Source of the DNA: Vibrio sp. FE10
Lineage (GTDB): Bacteria > Pseudomonadota > Gammaproteobacteria > Enterobacterales > Vibrionaceae
Length of the DNA: 64,000 bases
Assembly: GCF_030297155.1 (NCBI RefSeq)
Contig: NZ_AP028067.1
Span: 1,550,001 to 1,614,000, forward strand
Reading direction: 5' to 3'
Within the stretch, counting starts at the first letter, position 1, and each line of letters begins with the position of its first letter. Position numbers and translations under genes: made by a program. This document shows positions 25,929 to 35,379 of the stretch, in pieces. The notes under the pieces were generated by a model. The model ran no database searches and was not told the DNA's origin. It was given only the letters and a program-made list of their open reading frames with translations.

Positions 25929-26139
25929 ATTTGGTTGTGATAATAATCTCTTGGATAGAAATTAGTTAGGTCTGTTGCTTTAAAGCACTTATCTCCGATT
26001 AGGAAAAGTATGCTGAACCCTTAAGCGATAATTACCTGCATGATAAAGATGGTTGTTCTCTTAAATTAGATACTCAATGACGGTGTAATGTGGAATAACA
26101 ATAGCGTCAGAAGTTAACTATTGACGCCATAGTCTCTTG

Positions 26140-26427
26140 TTAGGCTAGGATATCCTCATAAGCTTTAGAAGCCATTACAGGAATAAATTCAGTGATTGAA
26201 TAAGTTACAGCTCCACTTGTAACGAATGGGTCTGAGTTTAAAACTTGGACTAGCTCTCGTTCGCTCGCATGTTGTGAAATAAGTATGCCTCCAGTTCTAG
26301 GCACTTTTCTTCCGCCAAACACTAGCTTGTTTGATTTATATTCTTGCTCAAGATAACTCTTATGCTTATTAGTTAGTTCCGGCGTTATTTTTGCCATGTC
26401 AGTAAAAGTCATATCTACTAGATACAT
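26140..26427 (-). CDS. YciI-like protein
   Basis: 95 aa from MYLVDMTFTD. The ferredoxin-like YCII fold is indicated by the HKSYLEQEYKSNKLVFGGRK helix-strand and the ISQHASERELVQVLNSDPFVTSGAVTYSITEF end. The family includes dehydrochlorinase-like enzymes with a His-Asp pair; here H27 and D-containing segments are present. It diverges from an HxlR regulator across 89 bp, forming a typical regulator-effector pair. Confidence 0.75.
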   Translation of the reverse strand: MYLVDMTFTDMAKITPELTNKHKSYLEQEYKSNKLVFGGRKVPRTGGILISQHASERELVQVLNSDPFVTSGAVTYSITEFIPVMASKAYEDILA

Positions 26428-26516
26428 ATAATTCTCGCTTTTCAAATAGATTAATATAAAATTGCTACTTATTTCGTAGCGAACTATATCGCTACTTTTT
26501 TAGAAGCGCAACGTTT

Positions 26517-26846
26517 ATGACAACACCATTACCTAAAAAATTAGTAAGAGGATCGAGTTCGGGTGTAGCAATCATGGCTGTATTCGATCTGTTAGGCCGA
26601 AAGTGGAATATGAGGATCTTGTGGGAACTTAACTCCGATCCTTTAAGTTTTAGAGGATTACAAGAACGATGTGACGGTATGTCTCCTTCTGTTTTAAACA
26701 CTAGGATTAAGCAATTGACTGAAGCTGAATTGGTTTTTACAACATCAGAAGGCTATAAACTAACGGAATTAGGATTGTCCTTAATGAAGACACTTAACCC
26801 TTTAAGAGATTGGGCTGCTGAGTGGGAAGATAAAATATCAAAGTAG
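26517..26846 (+). CDS. HxlR family transcriptional regulator
   Basis: 109 aa. The HxlR winged-helix signature is clear: LLGRKWNMRILWEL, FRGLQERCDGMSPSVLNTRIKQLTEAELV and ELGLSLMKTLNPLRDWAAEW. Start ATG at 26517. It is divergent from the YciI-like gene and probably regulates it. Such proteins often respond to electrophiles, but no cysteine near helix 1 is evident; Cys52 lies in the recognition region. Confidence 0.85.
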   Translation: MTTPLPKKLVRGSSSGVAIMAVFDLLGRKWNMRILWELNSDPLSFRGLQERCDGMSPSVLNTRIKQLTEAELVFTTSEGYKLTELGLSLMKTLNPLRDWAAEWEDKISK

Positions 26847-26898
26847 CCTAACGCCTACTTAAACCGTGAGTGGGCGTGTGCCATGTTTGAGCGTTAGC
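26846..26898. repeat. attC-like imperfect palindrome after the HxlR gene
   Basis: GCCTAACGCC (26846-26855) and GCGTTAGC (26891-26898) are complementary apart from one base, and inner CGCCTAC/GTGGGCG segments also pair. Size and ends resemble an integron attC site, but the right core GTTAGCG does not fully fit GTTRRRY. The rest of the gap to 27143 shows nothing. Confidence 0.3.
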
Positions 26899-27143
26899 GA
26901 GTAGAGCACGCATTTACGAATCAGACTTAAAGCATTGACCGGTATATCAGCCATACACTTGATATTAGAAAAATAAGTCAAATTGTGGTTCAGTCAATTT
27001 AGTCGTAGGCCCGGTGAACCAAACTTTGGGGCAAAGACGTGTCAGCGATTTTTTAAAATGTCTATTCCTCAAGGTACGCCAAACACTTCGCTCTAAAAAT
27101 ACAGAGAGAAATCTGATTCGTTATTGGTATTTAAGTCTTGAAT

Positions 27144-29186
27144 TCAGCTTTCTAGATTGCGCCTAACTAAATCGTGCATCTGTTTTACTGTCATCAAAGC
27201 TAACCAGATGATTTCTTCTACCGAGCGTTTACCTGTTGTGGAAGTGGGTTGGTCGGCATCGGTTTTATTGGTTAGCGCAGGAAGCTCATGGACGCGATTG
27301 TCACGAATGGTATTGATCAATGCGTCCATCGCATCATGAATTAAGCGTTCGACTTGTTGAGACCCTTGGTATTGCGTGCCTGTTCTGATGAGTGGAATCA
27401 GCAAGCAGAGATAATGGCTCAACAATCGATAGTGACTCAGCATATCTTCGTAATAATGAGGATCGGCGCGAGTGTGTCTTGGTTCTTGCTGCATCTCATT
27501 GTAAATCAGCTCAAGGTCGCTTTCTGCCGTGAGCATCGCGGCACGTTGCTTAGTTAAGGCCATGTGGTCGCGTTGTTCGGTGTCTACTTGCAGTTGTTCA
27601 TAGCAGTAAACAAACAAGCTTTTTGAGCTATTCAATGCTGTTAACGCTTGATTGTGGATCTCTTTTCCTCGCCATTGCGGCCACAACAAACCATAACCGA
27701 GTAGCACAATGGCGCCACCGACGATGTTGTCGATCAAACGTGGCGCGGCAAAATCGAGCCCTTGGTGCGCCATGGTTTGATAAATCAAAATCAATAGCGC
27801 GGTAATACAACCAATGGCCAGCGAGTAATTGCGCATGATGTTGAGCATCGCGACGGGCAAAAGGGTGACCATTAGCGTATACATCGCGGTCGTTGGTACG
27901 CCAATATGAATCAAGGAAGTCGCAAAGAGCACGCCAAGCGCTGTACCTAAACAGCGTTGCCACGTTTTACTGCGTGTCGCCAAGAAGCTTGGTTGAATGA
28001 CCATTAACATCGAAATCAACACCCAGTCAGGGCGAATCAACTCAAAGTATTCCGCAATCCCAGCGCCAAGCGCGAACATTAAACCGACACGAGTAACATG
28101 ACGCCAAATCGGATTGCCTCGGGTTGGTAGTCGAAAAGATAACTCGAACGGCTGCACTTCAAAAGAGCGTTCATAAGCGGGTTCATTAAGCTCAATACGA
28201 CGGGATATGTGCTTCACAGCGTAGGCCCAATAACGAAATCGGGGTTGGTCTTCAAGCTTTACCGCTTCAATTAAGTCATTGGCTTCTTGCTCTAGTGAGC
28301 TTAAGTGCTTCATTTCTTCGTTCGTGTTGTGCAAAAGCTGTTTGGCTTTGTGTCTTAATCGTTGCTGACAATGTTGGCTCCAAACCAATAACAAATCTCG
28401 CTTCTGTTTACTTGATTGAAATTGGCTTAATAGGTCAGGATTCGTGGTGTGGCTGCTGAGTATCACTTCAAATGTATCGAGTGCGAGAAATAAGGCTTGT
28501 CGGAGTGAGTCAGCATCTTCGTGCTTAGAGCGAAAGGATTCGGATTGAAGTGCCTGTTGGAACAACTCGATGAGCTGATACTTTATGCGTCTTTTTGGCG
28601 CTTCATTTTCGCCTCCTAACAAGAAGGCTTGGCGATATTGGATGTAGTCTGCCAACGTTTCGTAAATTGCAGATAGACACACGCGCAGCGCATAGTGTTT
28701 CCACAAGGCAAACCAAAGCCAACTAAACAGTGCAAAAGTAAGGGGCCCAAGTACCAACATTGGGTACAAGCTTAGCGCTGTGTTGGAATTATGGAGTGAT
28801 AGGGTGACGACAGCTATTAGGAGGCTGGACATGCCTAGGCGTGCCCAAAATGGACCATTGACCGCCGCACTGGCAAGTAAGGCACCCAATGCGCCATAGG
28901 TTAACCATAAAGGCAGCCCACTGATCAGCAGGACATAACTGACGGCTAGAGTGATTCCCCAAGCGGTTGCGGTAATCGCAAAACGTGTCCACCGCCTTGG
29001 TCCTGCCGCATCAAGCCCACTAATCAAAGCGGCGGGCATGGTCATGAGCGCGGTCATGGCGATATTGATGTGGTTCGACAGCAACCCTAAGCCGAAAAAT
29101 AGCACAATGGCACTGGTGGCGCGAAGCCCTAGGTTAATCGAAGGGGAGTACCAAATTTTACGCAGAATGGCAGGAGAAAACGTCAT
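27144..29186 (-). CDS. FUSC/YccS-like inner membrane protein
   Basis: 680 aa. Two blocks of membrane helices (about 20-165 and 385-500) flank a long coiled cytoplasmic region (170-370), and a second helical tail follows. RPDWVLISMLMVIQPSF and the RCLGTALGVLFATSL segment are the FUSC signature shared with YccS, YhfK and aromatic acid exporters such as AaeB. It may export weak organic acids; no accessory AaeA-like adaptor gene is next to it. Start ATG at 29186. Confidence 0.82.
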   Translation of the reverse strand: MTFSPAILRKIWYSPSINLGLRATSAIVLFFGLGLLSNHINIAMTALMTMPAALISGLDAAGPRRWTRFAITATAWGITLAVSYVLLISGLPLWLTYGALGALLASAAVNGPFWARLGMSSLLIAVVTLSLHNSNTALSLYPMLVLGPLTFALFSWLWFALWKHYALRVCLSAIYETLADYIQYRQAFLLGGENEAPKRRIKYQLIELFQQALQSESFRSKHEDADSLRQALFLALDTFEVILSSHTTNPDLLSQFQSSKQKRDLLLVWSQHCQQRLRHKAKQLLHNTNEEMKHLSSLEQEANDLIEAVKLEDQPRFRYWAYAVKHISRRIELNEPAYERSFEVQPFELSFRLPTRGNPIWRHVTRVGLMFALGAGIAEYFELIRPDWVLISMLMVIQPSFLATRSKTWQRCLGTALGVLFATSLIHIGVPTTAMYTLMVTLLPVAMLNIMRNYSLAIGCITALLILIYQTMAHQGLDFAAPRLIDNIVGGAIVLLGYGLLWPQWRGKEIHNQALTALNSSKSLFVYCYEQLQVDTEQRDHMALTKQRAAMLTAESDLELIYNEMQQEPRHTRADPHYYEDMLSHYRLLSHYLCLLIPLIRTGTQYQGSQQVERLIHDAMDALINTIRDNRVHELPALTNKTDADQPTSTTGKRSVEEIIWLALMTVKQMHDLVRRNLES

Positions 29187-29288
29187 AGACCCTCTTTACT
29201 TGCTGTGTCTCATTCAGTGTAACGCCAAACCTCTGCATTGTGCTGGTTTCAATCACAGATTGATAAATTGAAGCGCTGTAACACTCTT

Positions 29289-29921
29289 CTATTGGCATAG
29301 CTCGCAATAGTTTGGTTTATTGGAGAGTGAATCAAGGCTTAACGTTGCCAATGTTTCTTTGAAAGGGGAGTGTTGTAAGGCGGTGGAGAGGGTGTCTATT
29401 TCTCTAGTTGAGAGCAGGCTCGCATGCCTGAACAGAACGTAATCTAATGCAACGTGTAGGTACAACGTCGAGAAATCAGGCTGAAGTAAATCATGAGTAG
29501 TGTTATTCAGTTGTTCGATAAGTGATTGAACACTCTTTTGAATACCTTCCTTTCCTCTAACTGTCAGCACATTTTGTTCAGCGCCAAAGCGGCTCAATGC
29601 AGCGCAGCGAAATGCCACTTCCATGAGGGTCTTACTCATCCCCAATAACGACATGCGTTTAGCATCATTAGCCTTGGTTATTGTGAGTGTCGTAGTTGGG
29701 TAAGTTTGTAATAGGAACTCACAGATCATTAAGCTCTCGGTGAGTGCAATACCATCACTAGTTTCTAGAACCGGAATGGTACTAAACGGATTGATTGTGA
29801 CTAATGCTTGGGGTGTCTGCCATGGATCGACCCATTCAAGTTCCAGTGGTGCGTTACACAGGTAGGCAGTGGCCAACACCGCTCGTGAGAATGGCGAGGT
29901 ATCATTTAAATACAGTTTCAT
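29289..29921 (-). CDS. Glutathione S-transferase family protein
   Basis: 210 aa. The thioredoxin-like N-domain MKLYLNDTSPFSRAVLATAY with Ser10-type catalytic residue, INPFSTIPVLETSDG (cis-Pro) and LTESLMICEFLLQTYP (Glu-Ser glutathione contact) is intact; the C-domain is helical. It lies 15 bp after the MFS gene on the same strand and is co-transcribed, which suggests detoxification or export of a common substrate. Confidence 0.85.
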   Translation of the reverse strand: MKLYLNDTSPFSRAVLATAYLCNAPLELEWVDPWQTPQALVTINPFSTIPVLETSDGIALTESLMICEFLLQTYPTTTLTITKANDAKRMSLLGMSKTLMEVAFRCAALSRFGAEQNVLTVRGKEGIQKSVQSLIEQLNNTTHDLLQPDFSTLYLHVALDYVLFRHASLLSTREIDTLSTALQHSPFKETLATLSLDSLSNKPNYCELCQ

Positions 29922-29935
29922 GAGCGATTCCTTTG

Positions 29936-31138
29936 CTAAGAACTTATTTGAGCAGTGTTTAATCCCTGCTGTTTGGTTGATGTAAATGCAATGCAGAGTA
30001 TTGATAAAATGAGCGCACTCGCACTGAGCATAAATAGGACGTTATAGCTGGTAAGTTGCGGGGCGTAATGAGCCATAACAAAGCCAACTGTGCCTTGCGA
30101 AACGGCAAAAGCCATTGTCATTGCTCCCCAAGATTTTGTATGGAGCTGCGTGCCAACGAGTTCTAAGGTGTAAGTTGAGACGAGTGTGACGATACCCGGA
30201 GTGAACATACCGACGAGTAGCGACGAAACAAAAAGTGCAACTTCACCTGTGTTCATTAACGGAAGTGCAACGCCAGAAGCCTTACAAATAAATGCAGCTA
30301 ATAGCGCTTTTTTGAGCCCAACCTTATCACCCAATACACCTGTCACTATCGGTCCAATCGCCGCCCCGATGCCAAATACGGCCCAATAAAAGCCGCCACT
30401 TGTAAAACTCATCCCTAACTCACGAACAATATAGTCGACCCAAAAAAGGGTATGAGGTAAGTAACCAATTGCGCTAAAGGTATAGGCTAAAAGTACAAAT
30501 CGAATACTCGTACGTTTACGCTTAGATAAGTCCTTAAACGAAGCTGGGCTCATCGCACAATGACTCTGTTTAGCCTCAAGACTCCATGTTTTCCATGTCA
30601 GAACAGTTGCTAGAAAAGCGATGGCCCCCATACCTAACCATGCGCTTTCGACACTTTGATAGATAAGCAGAGGTATGATCGTTCCTGAGATCATGGCACC
30701 AAGCCCGATCCCTGAAAATACGACGCCACTGATTCTTGCTTTCATCTCTTGTGGGTGAAGGCTAGCGATCATGGGTGGTGCGAGCACCATAAGAATGGCT
30801 CCCGATATTCCTGCAATGGTTCTCAGTGTTAAAAACCATTCAAAGGGGGCAGTCTTTAAGGCACAACCAAGATAACTAAAGCTGCTCAATAAAAGAGAGG
30901 CGCGTATGAGTGTGCCTGTTGAATAGTATCGCTGTAGAAAGCTTGAAGCGGGAGCCCCAAAGATATAGCCAATCAGCGTGGCAGCGCCAAGGGTTGACGC
31001 ATCTTCACTTGAGAACCATCCGCTCTGTATGAGCACTGGCATCAAGGCAATGTAGGCAAAGCGGCCAATGCCATTCCCAACTAATGTTGCTGCAAATCCT
31101 GCGAAGGTAGCGCGGTTTAAGAGTTTTATTTGTTGCAT
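29936..31138 (-). CDS. MFS transporter, YbfB type
   Basis: 400 aa with 12 predicted helices. The opening NRATFAGFAATLVGNGIGRFAYIALMPVL is typical of the YbfB/MFS_1-like family, as is the G-rich helix 4-5 region. Both charged loop motifs are modest. It is first in a two-gene operon with a glutathione transferase. Substrate unknown; efflux of a small organic compound is likely. Confidence 0.8.
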   Translation of the reverse strand: MQQIKLLNRATFAGFAATLVGNGIGRFAYIALMPVLIQSGWFSSEDASTLGAATLIGYIFGAPASSFLQRYYSTGTLIRASLLLSSFSYLGCALKTAPFEWFLTLRTIAGISGAILMVLAPPMIASLHPQEMKARISGVVFSGIGLGAMISGTIIPLLIYQSVESAWLGMGAIAFLATVLTWKTWSLEAKQSHCAMSPASFKDLSKRKRTSIRFVLLAYTFSAIGYLPHTLFWVDYIVRELGMSFTSGGFYWAVFGIGAAIGPIVTGVLGDKVGLKKALLAAFICKASGVALPLMNTGEVALFVSSLLVGMFTPGIVTLVSTYTLELVGTQLHTKSWGAMTMAFAVSQGTVGFVMAHYAPQLTSYNVLFMLSASALILSILCIAFTSTKQQGLNTAQISS

Positions 31139-31304
31139 GTCGCGCCTGATGTTTGTGTTTGTAACATCACGCTAACATTTTAGTTTGAGTGCTCTCAAAT
31201 GAGTTTTTACTCTAATGCTTGGAGTTTGATGGTGATTTGTATTCTCTGTAAGTATTGGATTTATCATTTACATTGGGGTTCATTCTTTTGAACTCAGTTC
31301 AATG

Positions 31305-32030
31305 TTAAAAATAGACAGCCTGATAGTCGATTGAGTTAGTCGACAAACGAATTCTACTTAATCCAATCTTCTCGCTGCGATTGTATTCGTTAATAGAGTG
31401 GTCAAACCCGTAGGCGGTTGACGGTGCCATATATTGGGTTACGCCTTGTTTTATAAACGTTATTCCATCATGGCCGTGACCGCAAATAACCTCACGAACG
31501 CGGTACTTACTAAGCACCTTCATTACATCGGCATCGTTTTCTAGACGGATGGCTTTCATCCACTCAGCTCCGACTGGAATGACAGGGTGGTGGATAACAA
31601 TGATTGGATTATTCGCTTTTCTTAGCTGTTGTTTTAGCTTTGCCATTCCACGGTTATCAATGCGCCCTGAACCGAGTGGATGATGGCTATCAAGCGGTTT
31701 GTCGCTAGAGTCAAGAAATACAAACTCTCGCTCATTGATGATTGCTCTATCGGTGACGAGAATTGTCGATCCTTTTAACTCTTTACGCATCAAGCAAGAG
31801 TCATCATGGTTGCCTGCAATCGCGTAAATAGATTGTTCGCTAATGTGTTGCCTAATGAACGCCTCTAATCGAATGTAGTCTCCCGGTTTGGGGTTACAAC
31901 AAATATCACCGGTCAGAAAAATGGTCTCACACTTCGTGTCTTTGCTTACGTATTCCAGTGCTTTTCGCAGGTTTTCATAGCTGGGTTCATCTGAAAGGTG
32001 ACAGTCACTGATTTGGTATACGGTAGTCAT
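31305..32030 (-). CDS. CpdA-like metallophosphoesterase
   Basis: 241 aa from MTTVYQISD; an ATG at 32036 is an alternative only 4 bp after the GGAC site. Metal-binding motifs are complete: ISDCHLSD, FLTGDI, AGNHDD, VIHHPV and ICGHGHD. Length and order match class III cyclic-nucleotide phosphodiesterases such as CpdA, but housekeeping cpdA in Vibrio lies by parE, so this is a paralog with uncertain substrate. Monocistronic. Confidence 0.8.
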   Translation of the reverse strand: MTTVYQISDCHLSDEPSYENLRKALEYVSKDTKCETIFLTGDICCNPKPGDYIRLEAFIRQHISEQSIYAIAGNHDDSCLMRKELKGSTILVTDRAIINEREFVFLDSSDKPLDSHHPLGSGRIDNRGMAKLKQQLRKANNPIIVIHHPVIPVGAEWMKAIRLENDADVMKVLSKYRVREVICGHGHDGITFIKQGVTQYMAPSTAYGFDHSINEYNRSEKIGLSRIRLSTNSIDYQAVYF

Positions 32031-32072
32031 TAGCATTGTCCGGTTATGCCATACACCTTATTAAGGTGATAG

Positions 32073-32104
32073 AAAAATGCCTGCCAAATTGGCAGGCATT
32101 TTTT
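32073..32104. terminator. Rho-independent terminator
   Basis: AAAAATGCCTGCC / GGCAGGCATTTTTT stem with a 5-nt loop; A and T tracts allow action on both strands. It ends the YcxB-like gene. Confidence 0.85.
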
Positions 32105-32108
32105 GAGA

Positions 32109-32612
32109 TTAGTTTGCTTTAGGTGCTTTGGAAGCTTCGTGCTGTTCAATCATGAACTCGACTGCTTCATCGCTTAAACAAGATTTACTCACATATTGGC
32201 GCTGCTTACCAATATGAAGGATAAAGCCGAGATCGGTCTGTTCAAGTTGGTTGATGTCACTCCAAGCAATAGTATTGGTGGCTTTGCGGTTTTTATAGCT
32301 CACACCATCAGTATCCCCTGAAAAGACCACTTTACTGCCAGCGCCTGAGCTGATTTTTTGTCGCCATAACCACCAGGTTCTCTTGCAGTAAACGCTGAAC
32401 GCTTCAATCACACTTAATACAATAAAGAACCAACCAACGTAACCGTTCGGTAATAGTTCAAACTCTAATAGAACCACACCAAAAACAAGAAACAGTATTC
32501 CTTTCAAATAGGCTTTTGGAAATTGAGTCGGAAGGCTTGTTTGATCATAACACTCTGCGAAAAACGTCTTGTCGAGGGTATATTTTGTGGTGAAACCGGA
32601 TTCTTTAGACAT
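32109..32612 (-). CDS. YcxB-like membrane protein
   Basis: 167 aa. Two adjacent membrane helices (about 37-75) follow a short N-terminal cytoplasmic part, and the C-terminal domain (SGAGSKVVFSGDTDGVSYKNRKATNTIAWSDINQLEQTDLGFILHIGK) is the PH-like YcxB_C beta domain. ISWSDI-type and 'FILHI' strands are diagnostic. Function unknown across the family. Confidence 0.65.
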   Translation of the reverse strand: MSKESGFTTKYTLDKTFFAECYDQTSLPTQFPKAYLKGILFLVFGVVLLEFELLPNGYVGWFFIVLSVIEAFSVYCKRTWWLWRQKISSGAGSKVVFSGDTDGVSYKNRKATNTIAWSDINQLEQTDLGFILHIGKQRQYVSKSCLSDEAVEFMIEQHEASKAPKAN

Positions 32613-32940
32613 GTGTGGCTACTTTAAGGTTCTCTGTGAATGGGCTTTCTTTCAATGGGCATTCCATGCTGCGCTCTTGCAACTTGAGCATTGTATCGCT
32701 TCTCGATGCTTTTCTTTAGCGGTTTTGACCCTCTTTTGTAAATCTATAATACCGCAGGTGTTTGCTCATGCCATCGTTATGCACAACAGATTAGATAGTG
32801 CGTGTCTCAGTTTATTATTTCGATGTTCTACAACAATAATGAAAAGAGACTAAAAGGTCATACTTCGCTTCATAACGAAGTGTCACAATTTCATGCCGTT
32901 ATAATGTGCTTAACGATTAAATGAATGAGGTAGACAGACA
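32613..32940. other. Intergenic region, divergent promoters
   Basis: 328 bp with no supported gene. A small hairpin ACTTCG / CGAAGT lies at 32864-32883, before the promoter of the plus-strand monooxygenase gene (TATAAT at about 32900). Confidence 0.5.
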
Positions 32941-33285
32941 ATGATTGCCGTAATTTTTGAAGTGCAGGTCGCGGAAGGAAAAACGTCGGAATACTTGGAT
33001 ATAGCCAATGAGCTTAAGCCGCTGCTGTCCGACATCGATGGCTTTATCTCGATAGAACGCTTTCAAAGTTTAACGAATGAAGGCAAGGTGCTCTCTTTGT
33101 CATTTTGGCGAGATGAAGAAGCCATTCAAGCATGGCGAAATTTAGAATCACACAGATTTGCACAATCTAAAGGGCGTGGCAGCGTATTTGAAAACTATCG
33201 GTTAAGAGTGGCGAGCGTAATGAGAGATTACGGTATGGATCATCGTTCAGAAGCGCCAAAAGACAGTGTTAAGATTCATGGCTAA
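32941..33285 (+). CDS. Antibiotic biosynthesis monooxygenase (ABM) domain protein
   Basis: 114 aa. A ferredoxin-like ABM fold: MIAVIFEVQVAEGKTSEYLDIANELKPLLSDIDGFISIERF, then LSLSFWRDEEAIQAWRNLESHRFAQSKGR. The family includes quinol and heme oxygenases and many proteins without known reaction. Start ATG has GAGGT 10 bp upstream. It precedes an ArsR regulator by about 190 bp and may be part of its regulon. Confidence 0.8.
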   Translation: MIAVIFEVQVAEGKTSEYLDIANELKPLLSDIDGFISIERFQSLTNEGKVLSLSFWRDEEAIQAWRNLESHRFAQSKGRGSVFENYRLRVASVMRDYGMDHRSEAPKDSVKIHG

Positions 33286-33473
33286 GGTAAGTCATTTAAG
33301 GTACACAAAGTGTTTGAGATCTAAAAGACGCTTGATTGTAACTCTGATAAGCGAATGATAGCTTAACGAAGAATGACACATTGGTTTTCATCGACGAATT
33401 GATAGACGGTCCTAATTTGAGTAAACAAAATCCTTGTTCCACAGAACCTATAAATTATAGCCAAGAAACCGAT

Positions 33474-34124
33474 ATGGCAGCGCTTGCTGCGGCTATGTCG
33501 GATACTTCTCGTATGAAGATCTTATGTGCGCTAATGGATGGTAAAGCTTGGACTGCGACGGAGCTCAGTACCGTCGCTGAGATAGGAGCCTCAACAACAA
33601 GCGCTCACTTGTCTCGGCTTTTAAAAGCCAACCTAGTGACGTGTTTGTCACAAGGGCGACATCGATACTTTCGCCTGTATAGCCATAGTATCGCGTCACT
33701 GCTTGAAACCATGATGGGCGTGACTTCCCAAGTCAGTAATCCATCCCACTCGAAAGTGCCTAAAGAGCTACTTAAAGCGAGAACTTGCTACGACCATTTG
33801 GCGGGCGAGGTTGCGGTGAAATTGTACGACTCTCTGACAGCGAATGGCTGGATTGATAGCGAGGGCAATGACCTTACCGAGCAGGGGAAAGAAAAATTCT
33901 TGCAGCTAGGTATCTTACTGGATGCAAAGACTAAGCGTAAGAAGTGTTGTCCTTGCTTAGATTGGAGCGAACGGAAGTTCCATGTGGGCGGTTATTTAGG
34001 GGCGTCTCTACTTAACTTCTTTGAAAGTCACCATTGGATTGAGAGAGTTCCGGGATATCGTGAAGTGGTGATTACCAAGAAAGGATACCAAGAACTTCAC
34101 AGGCATTTCCTTATAAGTCAATAA
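33474..34124 (+). CDS. ArsR family regulator with a C-terminal extension
   Basis: 216 aa from the ATG at 33474; the frame stays open to 33381 but only TTG codons are available there. The winged helix AAAMSDTSRMKILCALMDG...TATELSTVAEIGASTTSAHLSRLLKANLVT is standard. The C-terminal 100 residues contain KKCCPCLDWSERKFHVGG, a cluster of three Cys that could sense metal or oxidant. It resembles the YdfF-like ArsR subgroup. Target genes unknown. Confidence 0.78.
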   Translation: MAALAAAMSDTSRMKILCALMDGKAWTATELSTVAEIGASTTSAHLSRLLKANLVTCLSQGRHRYFRLYSHSIASLLETMMGVTSQVSNPSHSKVPKELLKARTCYDHLAGEVAVKLYDSLTANGWIDSEGNDLTEQGKEKFLQLGILLDAKTKRKKCCPCLDWSERKFHVGGYLGASLLNFFESHHWIERVPGYREVVITKKGYQELHRHFLISQ

Positions 34125-34131
34125 TGGTATT

Positions 34132-34151
34132 GGGCAGCAAACGAGCTGCCC
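34132..34151. terminator. Terminator-like hairpin between convergent genes
   Basis: GGGCAGC / GCTGCCC with 6-nt loop, followed by GTTATTCGT. It lies between the convergent ArsR and NicO genes. The T-tract is weak. Confidence 0.5.
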
Positions 34152-34169
34152 GTTATTCGTCTCTACCAA

Positions 34170-35285
34170 TTACATAGTAAACACAGGAGACATGCCGCTC
34201 TCTTGCCCGTTCATTAACAGCAAGCCAATCAACAACAATAGAATGCCGCCGAACAGCTGAAGATAGTGACCAGCCACTTTCAATGATGCACTGTTATTCT
34301 TGTTACCTGCTGCCAAATAGCGTTTTACCAAGTTCTTGCCTGTCAGTGTCATGATTGCAATCGTCGAGGTCGTAAATGCGGTACCTACCGCCATGGCGAA
34401 GGCACTTAACACGCCCATCCAATACAAGCCGACCATATTCGCGAACAGCAGAACCATAATGGCACCTGTACAAGGTCTTACGCCAATAGTGACAATGATT
34501 CCGGCGTATTCACGGAGCGTTGAAGCTTTGTTTATCGCATCGGCATCGGCTACATGCTGGTGGCCGCATCCACAGTCGCCATGAGAATGATCTGCGTGAG
34601 CGTGTTCTGTGGGTTGTAATGCGCTAGATGGATTCAACATTATTGAACCAGCAGATACTGATGAGCGAAGCGCCATTGGTGATTGGTCTGAAATCGAAGA
34701 TCGAGCAGCCATTGGCGAAGACGCATCAGCAGCTAGTGTGGTGATGGCTTTCACTTTCAACTTTGGTTTGCGCATCGTGGTGTAGATGTTTTTCAGAGCC
34801 TTCCAGCAGATCAAAGTACCGACTACCGCGATTAACGCAAAGCTTAATGAGACAAACATATTGGCTTTGTCGTTCACCACTCGCATTGAAGCACTAAAGC
34901 CCCACAGCAATACACTCACCAATAAGATCGCGACTAGCGCTTGTAAAAACGCAGAGACAACCGTGAGCACTAAACTGGCTTTCGCCTTAGTTGGGTGCGT
35001 CGCTAAGTAAGTAGACACGATAACCTTGCCGTGTCCTGGGCCTAAAGAGTGAAGCATACCGTAGACGAAGCTGAATCCGATGAGGTAGCTGCCTGCGCCC
35101 CAAGGGTTAGACTTAGCTTCATAGAGTAGGTCGGCTAGCTCAGAGTTAACTTCTCTTTGCCATTGGATACTAGAGATAACCAATGATGGCCACATAGACC
35201 ACAATTGATATGCGCCGACAGCAACCAGCAATAAAGCGCCCATACCAATGAGGTAATAATTTGTTTTGAATTGATTTTTCTGCAT
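34170..35285 (-). CDS. NicO/RcnA-family metal transporter
   Basis: 371 aa, six or more helices. The GPGHGKVIVSTYL motif (about 80-92) and GVRPCTGAIMVLLFANMVG are the two NicO hallmarks. A His/Cys-rich loop (HAHADHSHGDCGCGHQH) in the middle is a metal ligand cluster. Family members move nickel, cobalt or zinc. Upstream in the same operon is DUF1007, and the operon has a Zur box rather than a nickel operator, so zinc is the best guess here. Start ATG at 35285; AAT-rich gap of 94 bp to the upstream gene. Confidence 0.82.
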   Translation of the reverse strand: MQKNQFKTNYYLIGMGALLLVAVGAYQLWSMWPSLVISSIQWQREVNSELADLLYEAKSNPWGAGSYLIGFSFVYGMLHSLGPGHGKVIVSTYLATHPTKAKASLVLTVVSAFLQALVAILLVSVLLWGFSASMRVVNDKANMFVSLSFALIAVVGTLICWKALKNIYTTMRKPKLKVKAITTLAADASSPMAARSSISDQSPMALRSSVSAGSIMLNPSSALQPTEHAHADHSHGDCGCGHQHVADADAINKASTLREYAGIIVTIGVRPCTGAIMVLLFANMVGLYWMGVLSAFAMAVGTAFTTSTIAIMTLTGKNLVKRYLAAGNKNNSASLKVAGHYLQLFGGILLLLIGLLLMNGQESGMSPVFTM

Positions 35286-35379
35286 TTAACAAGAACCTGT
35301 ATCAGAGACCTTTCTCATTGAGTGAGAGGTTTAATGAGTTTGAGTTAAGACGTTTTATGACTGAAACGACCCATTATGA

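Noticed and set aside
32569..32853. 94-aa plus-strand ORF overlapping the YcxB-like gene start
   Set aside because: Overlaps a good gene, cysteine/phenylalanine-rich composition of noncoding DNA, no ribosome site.
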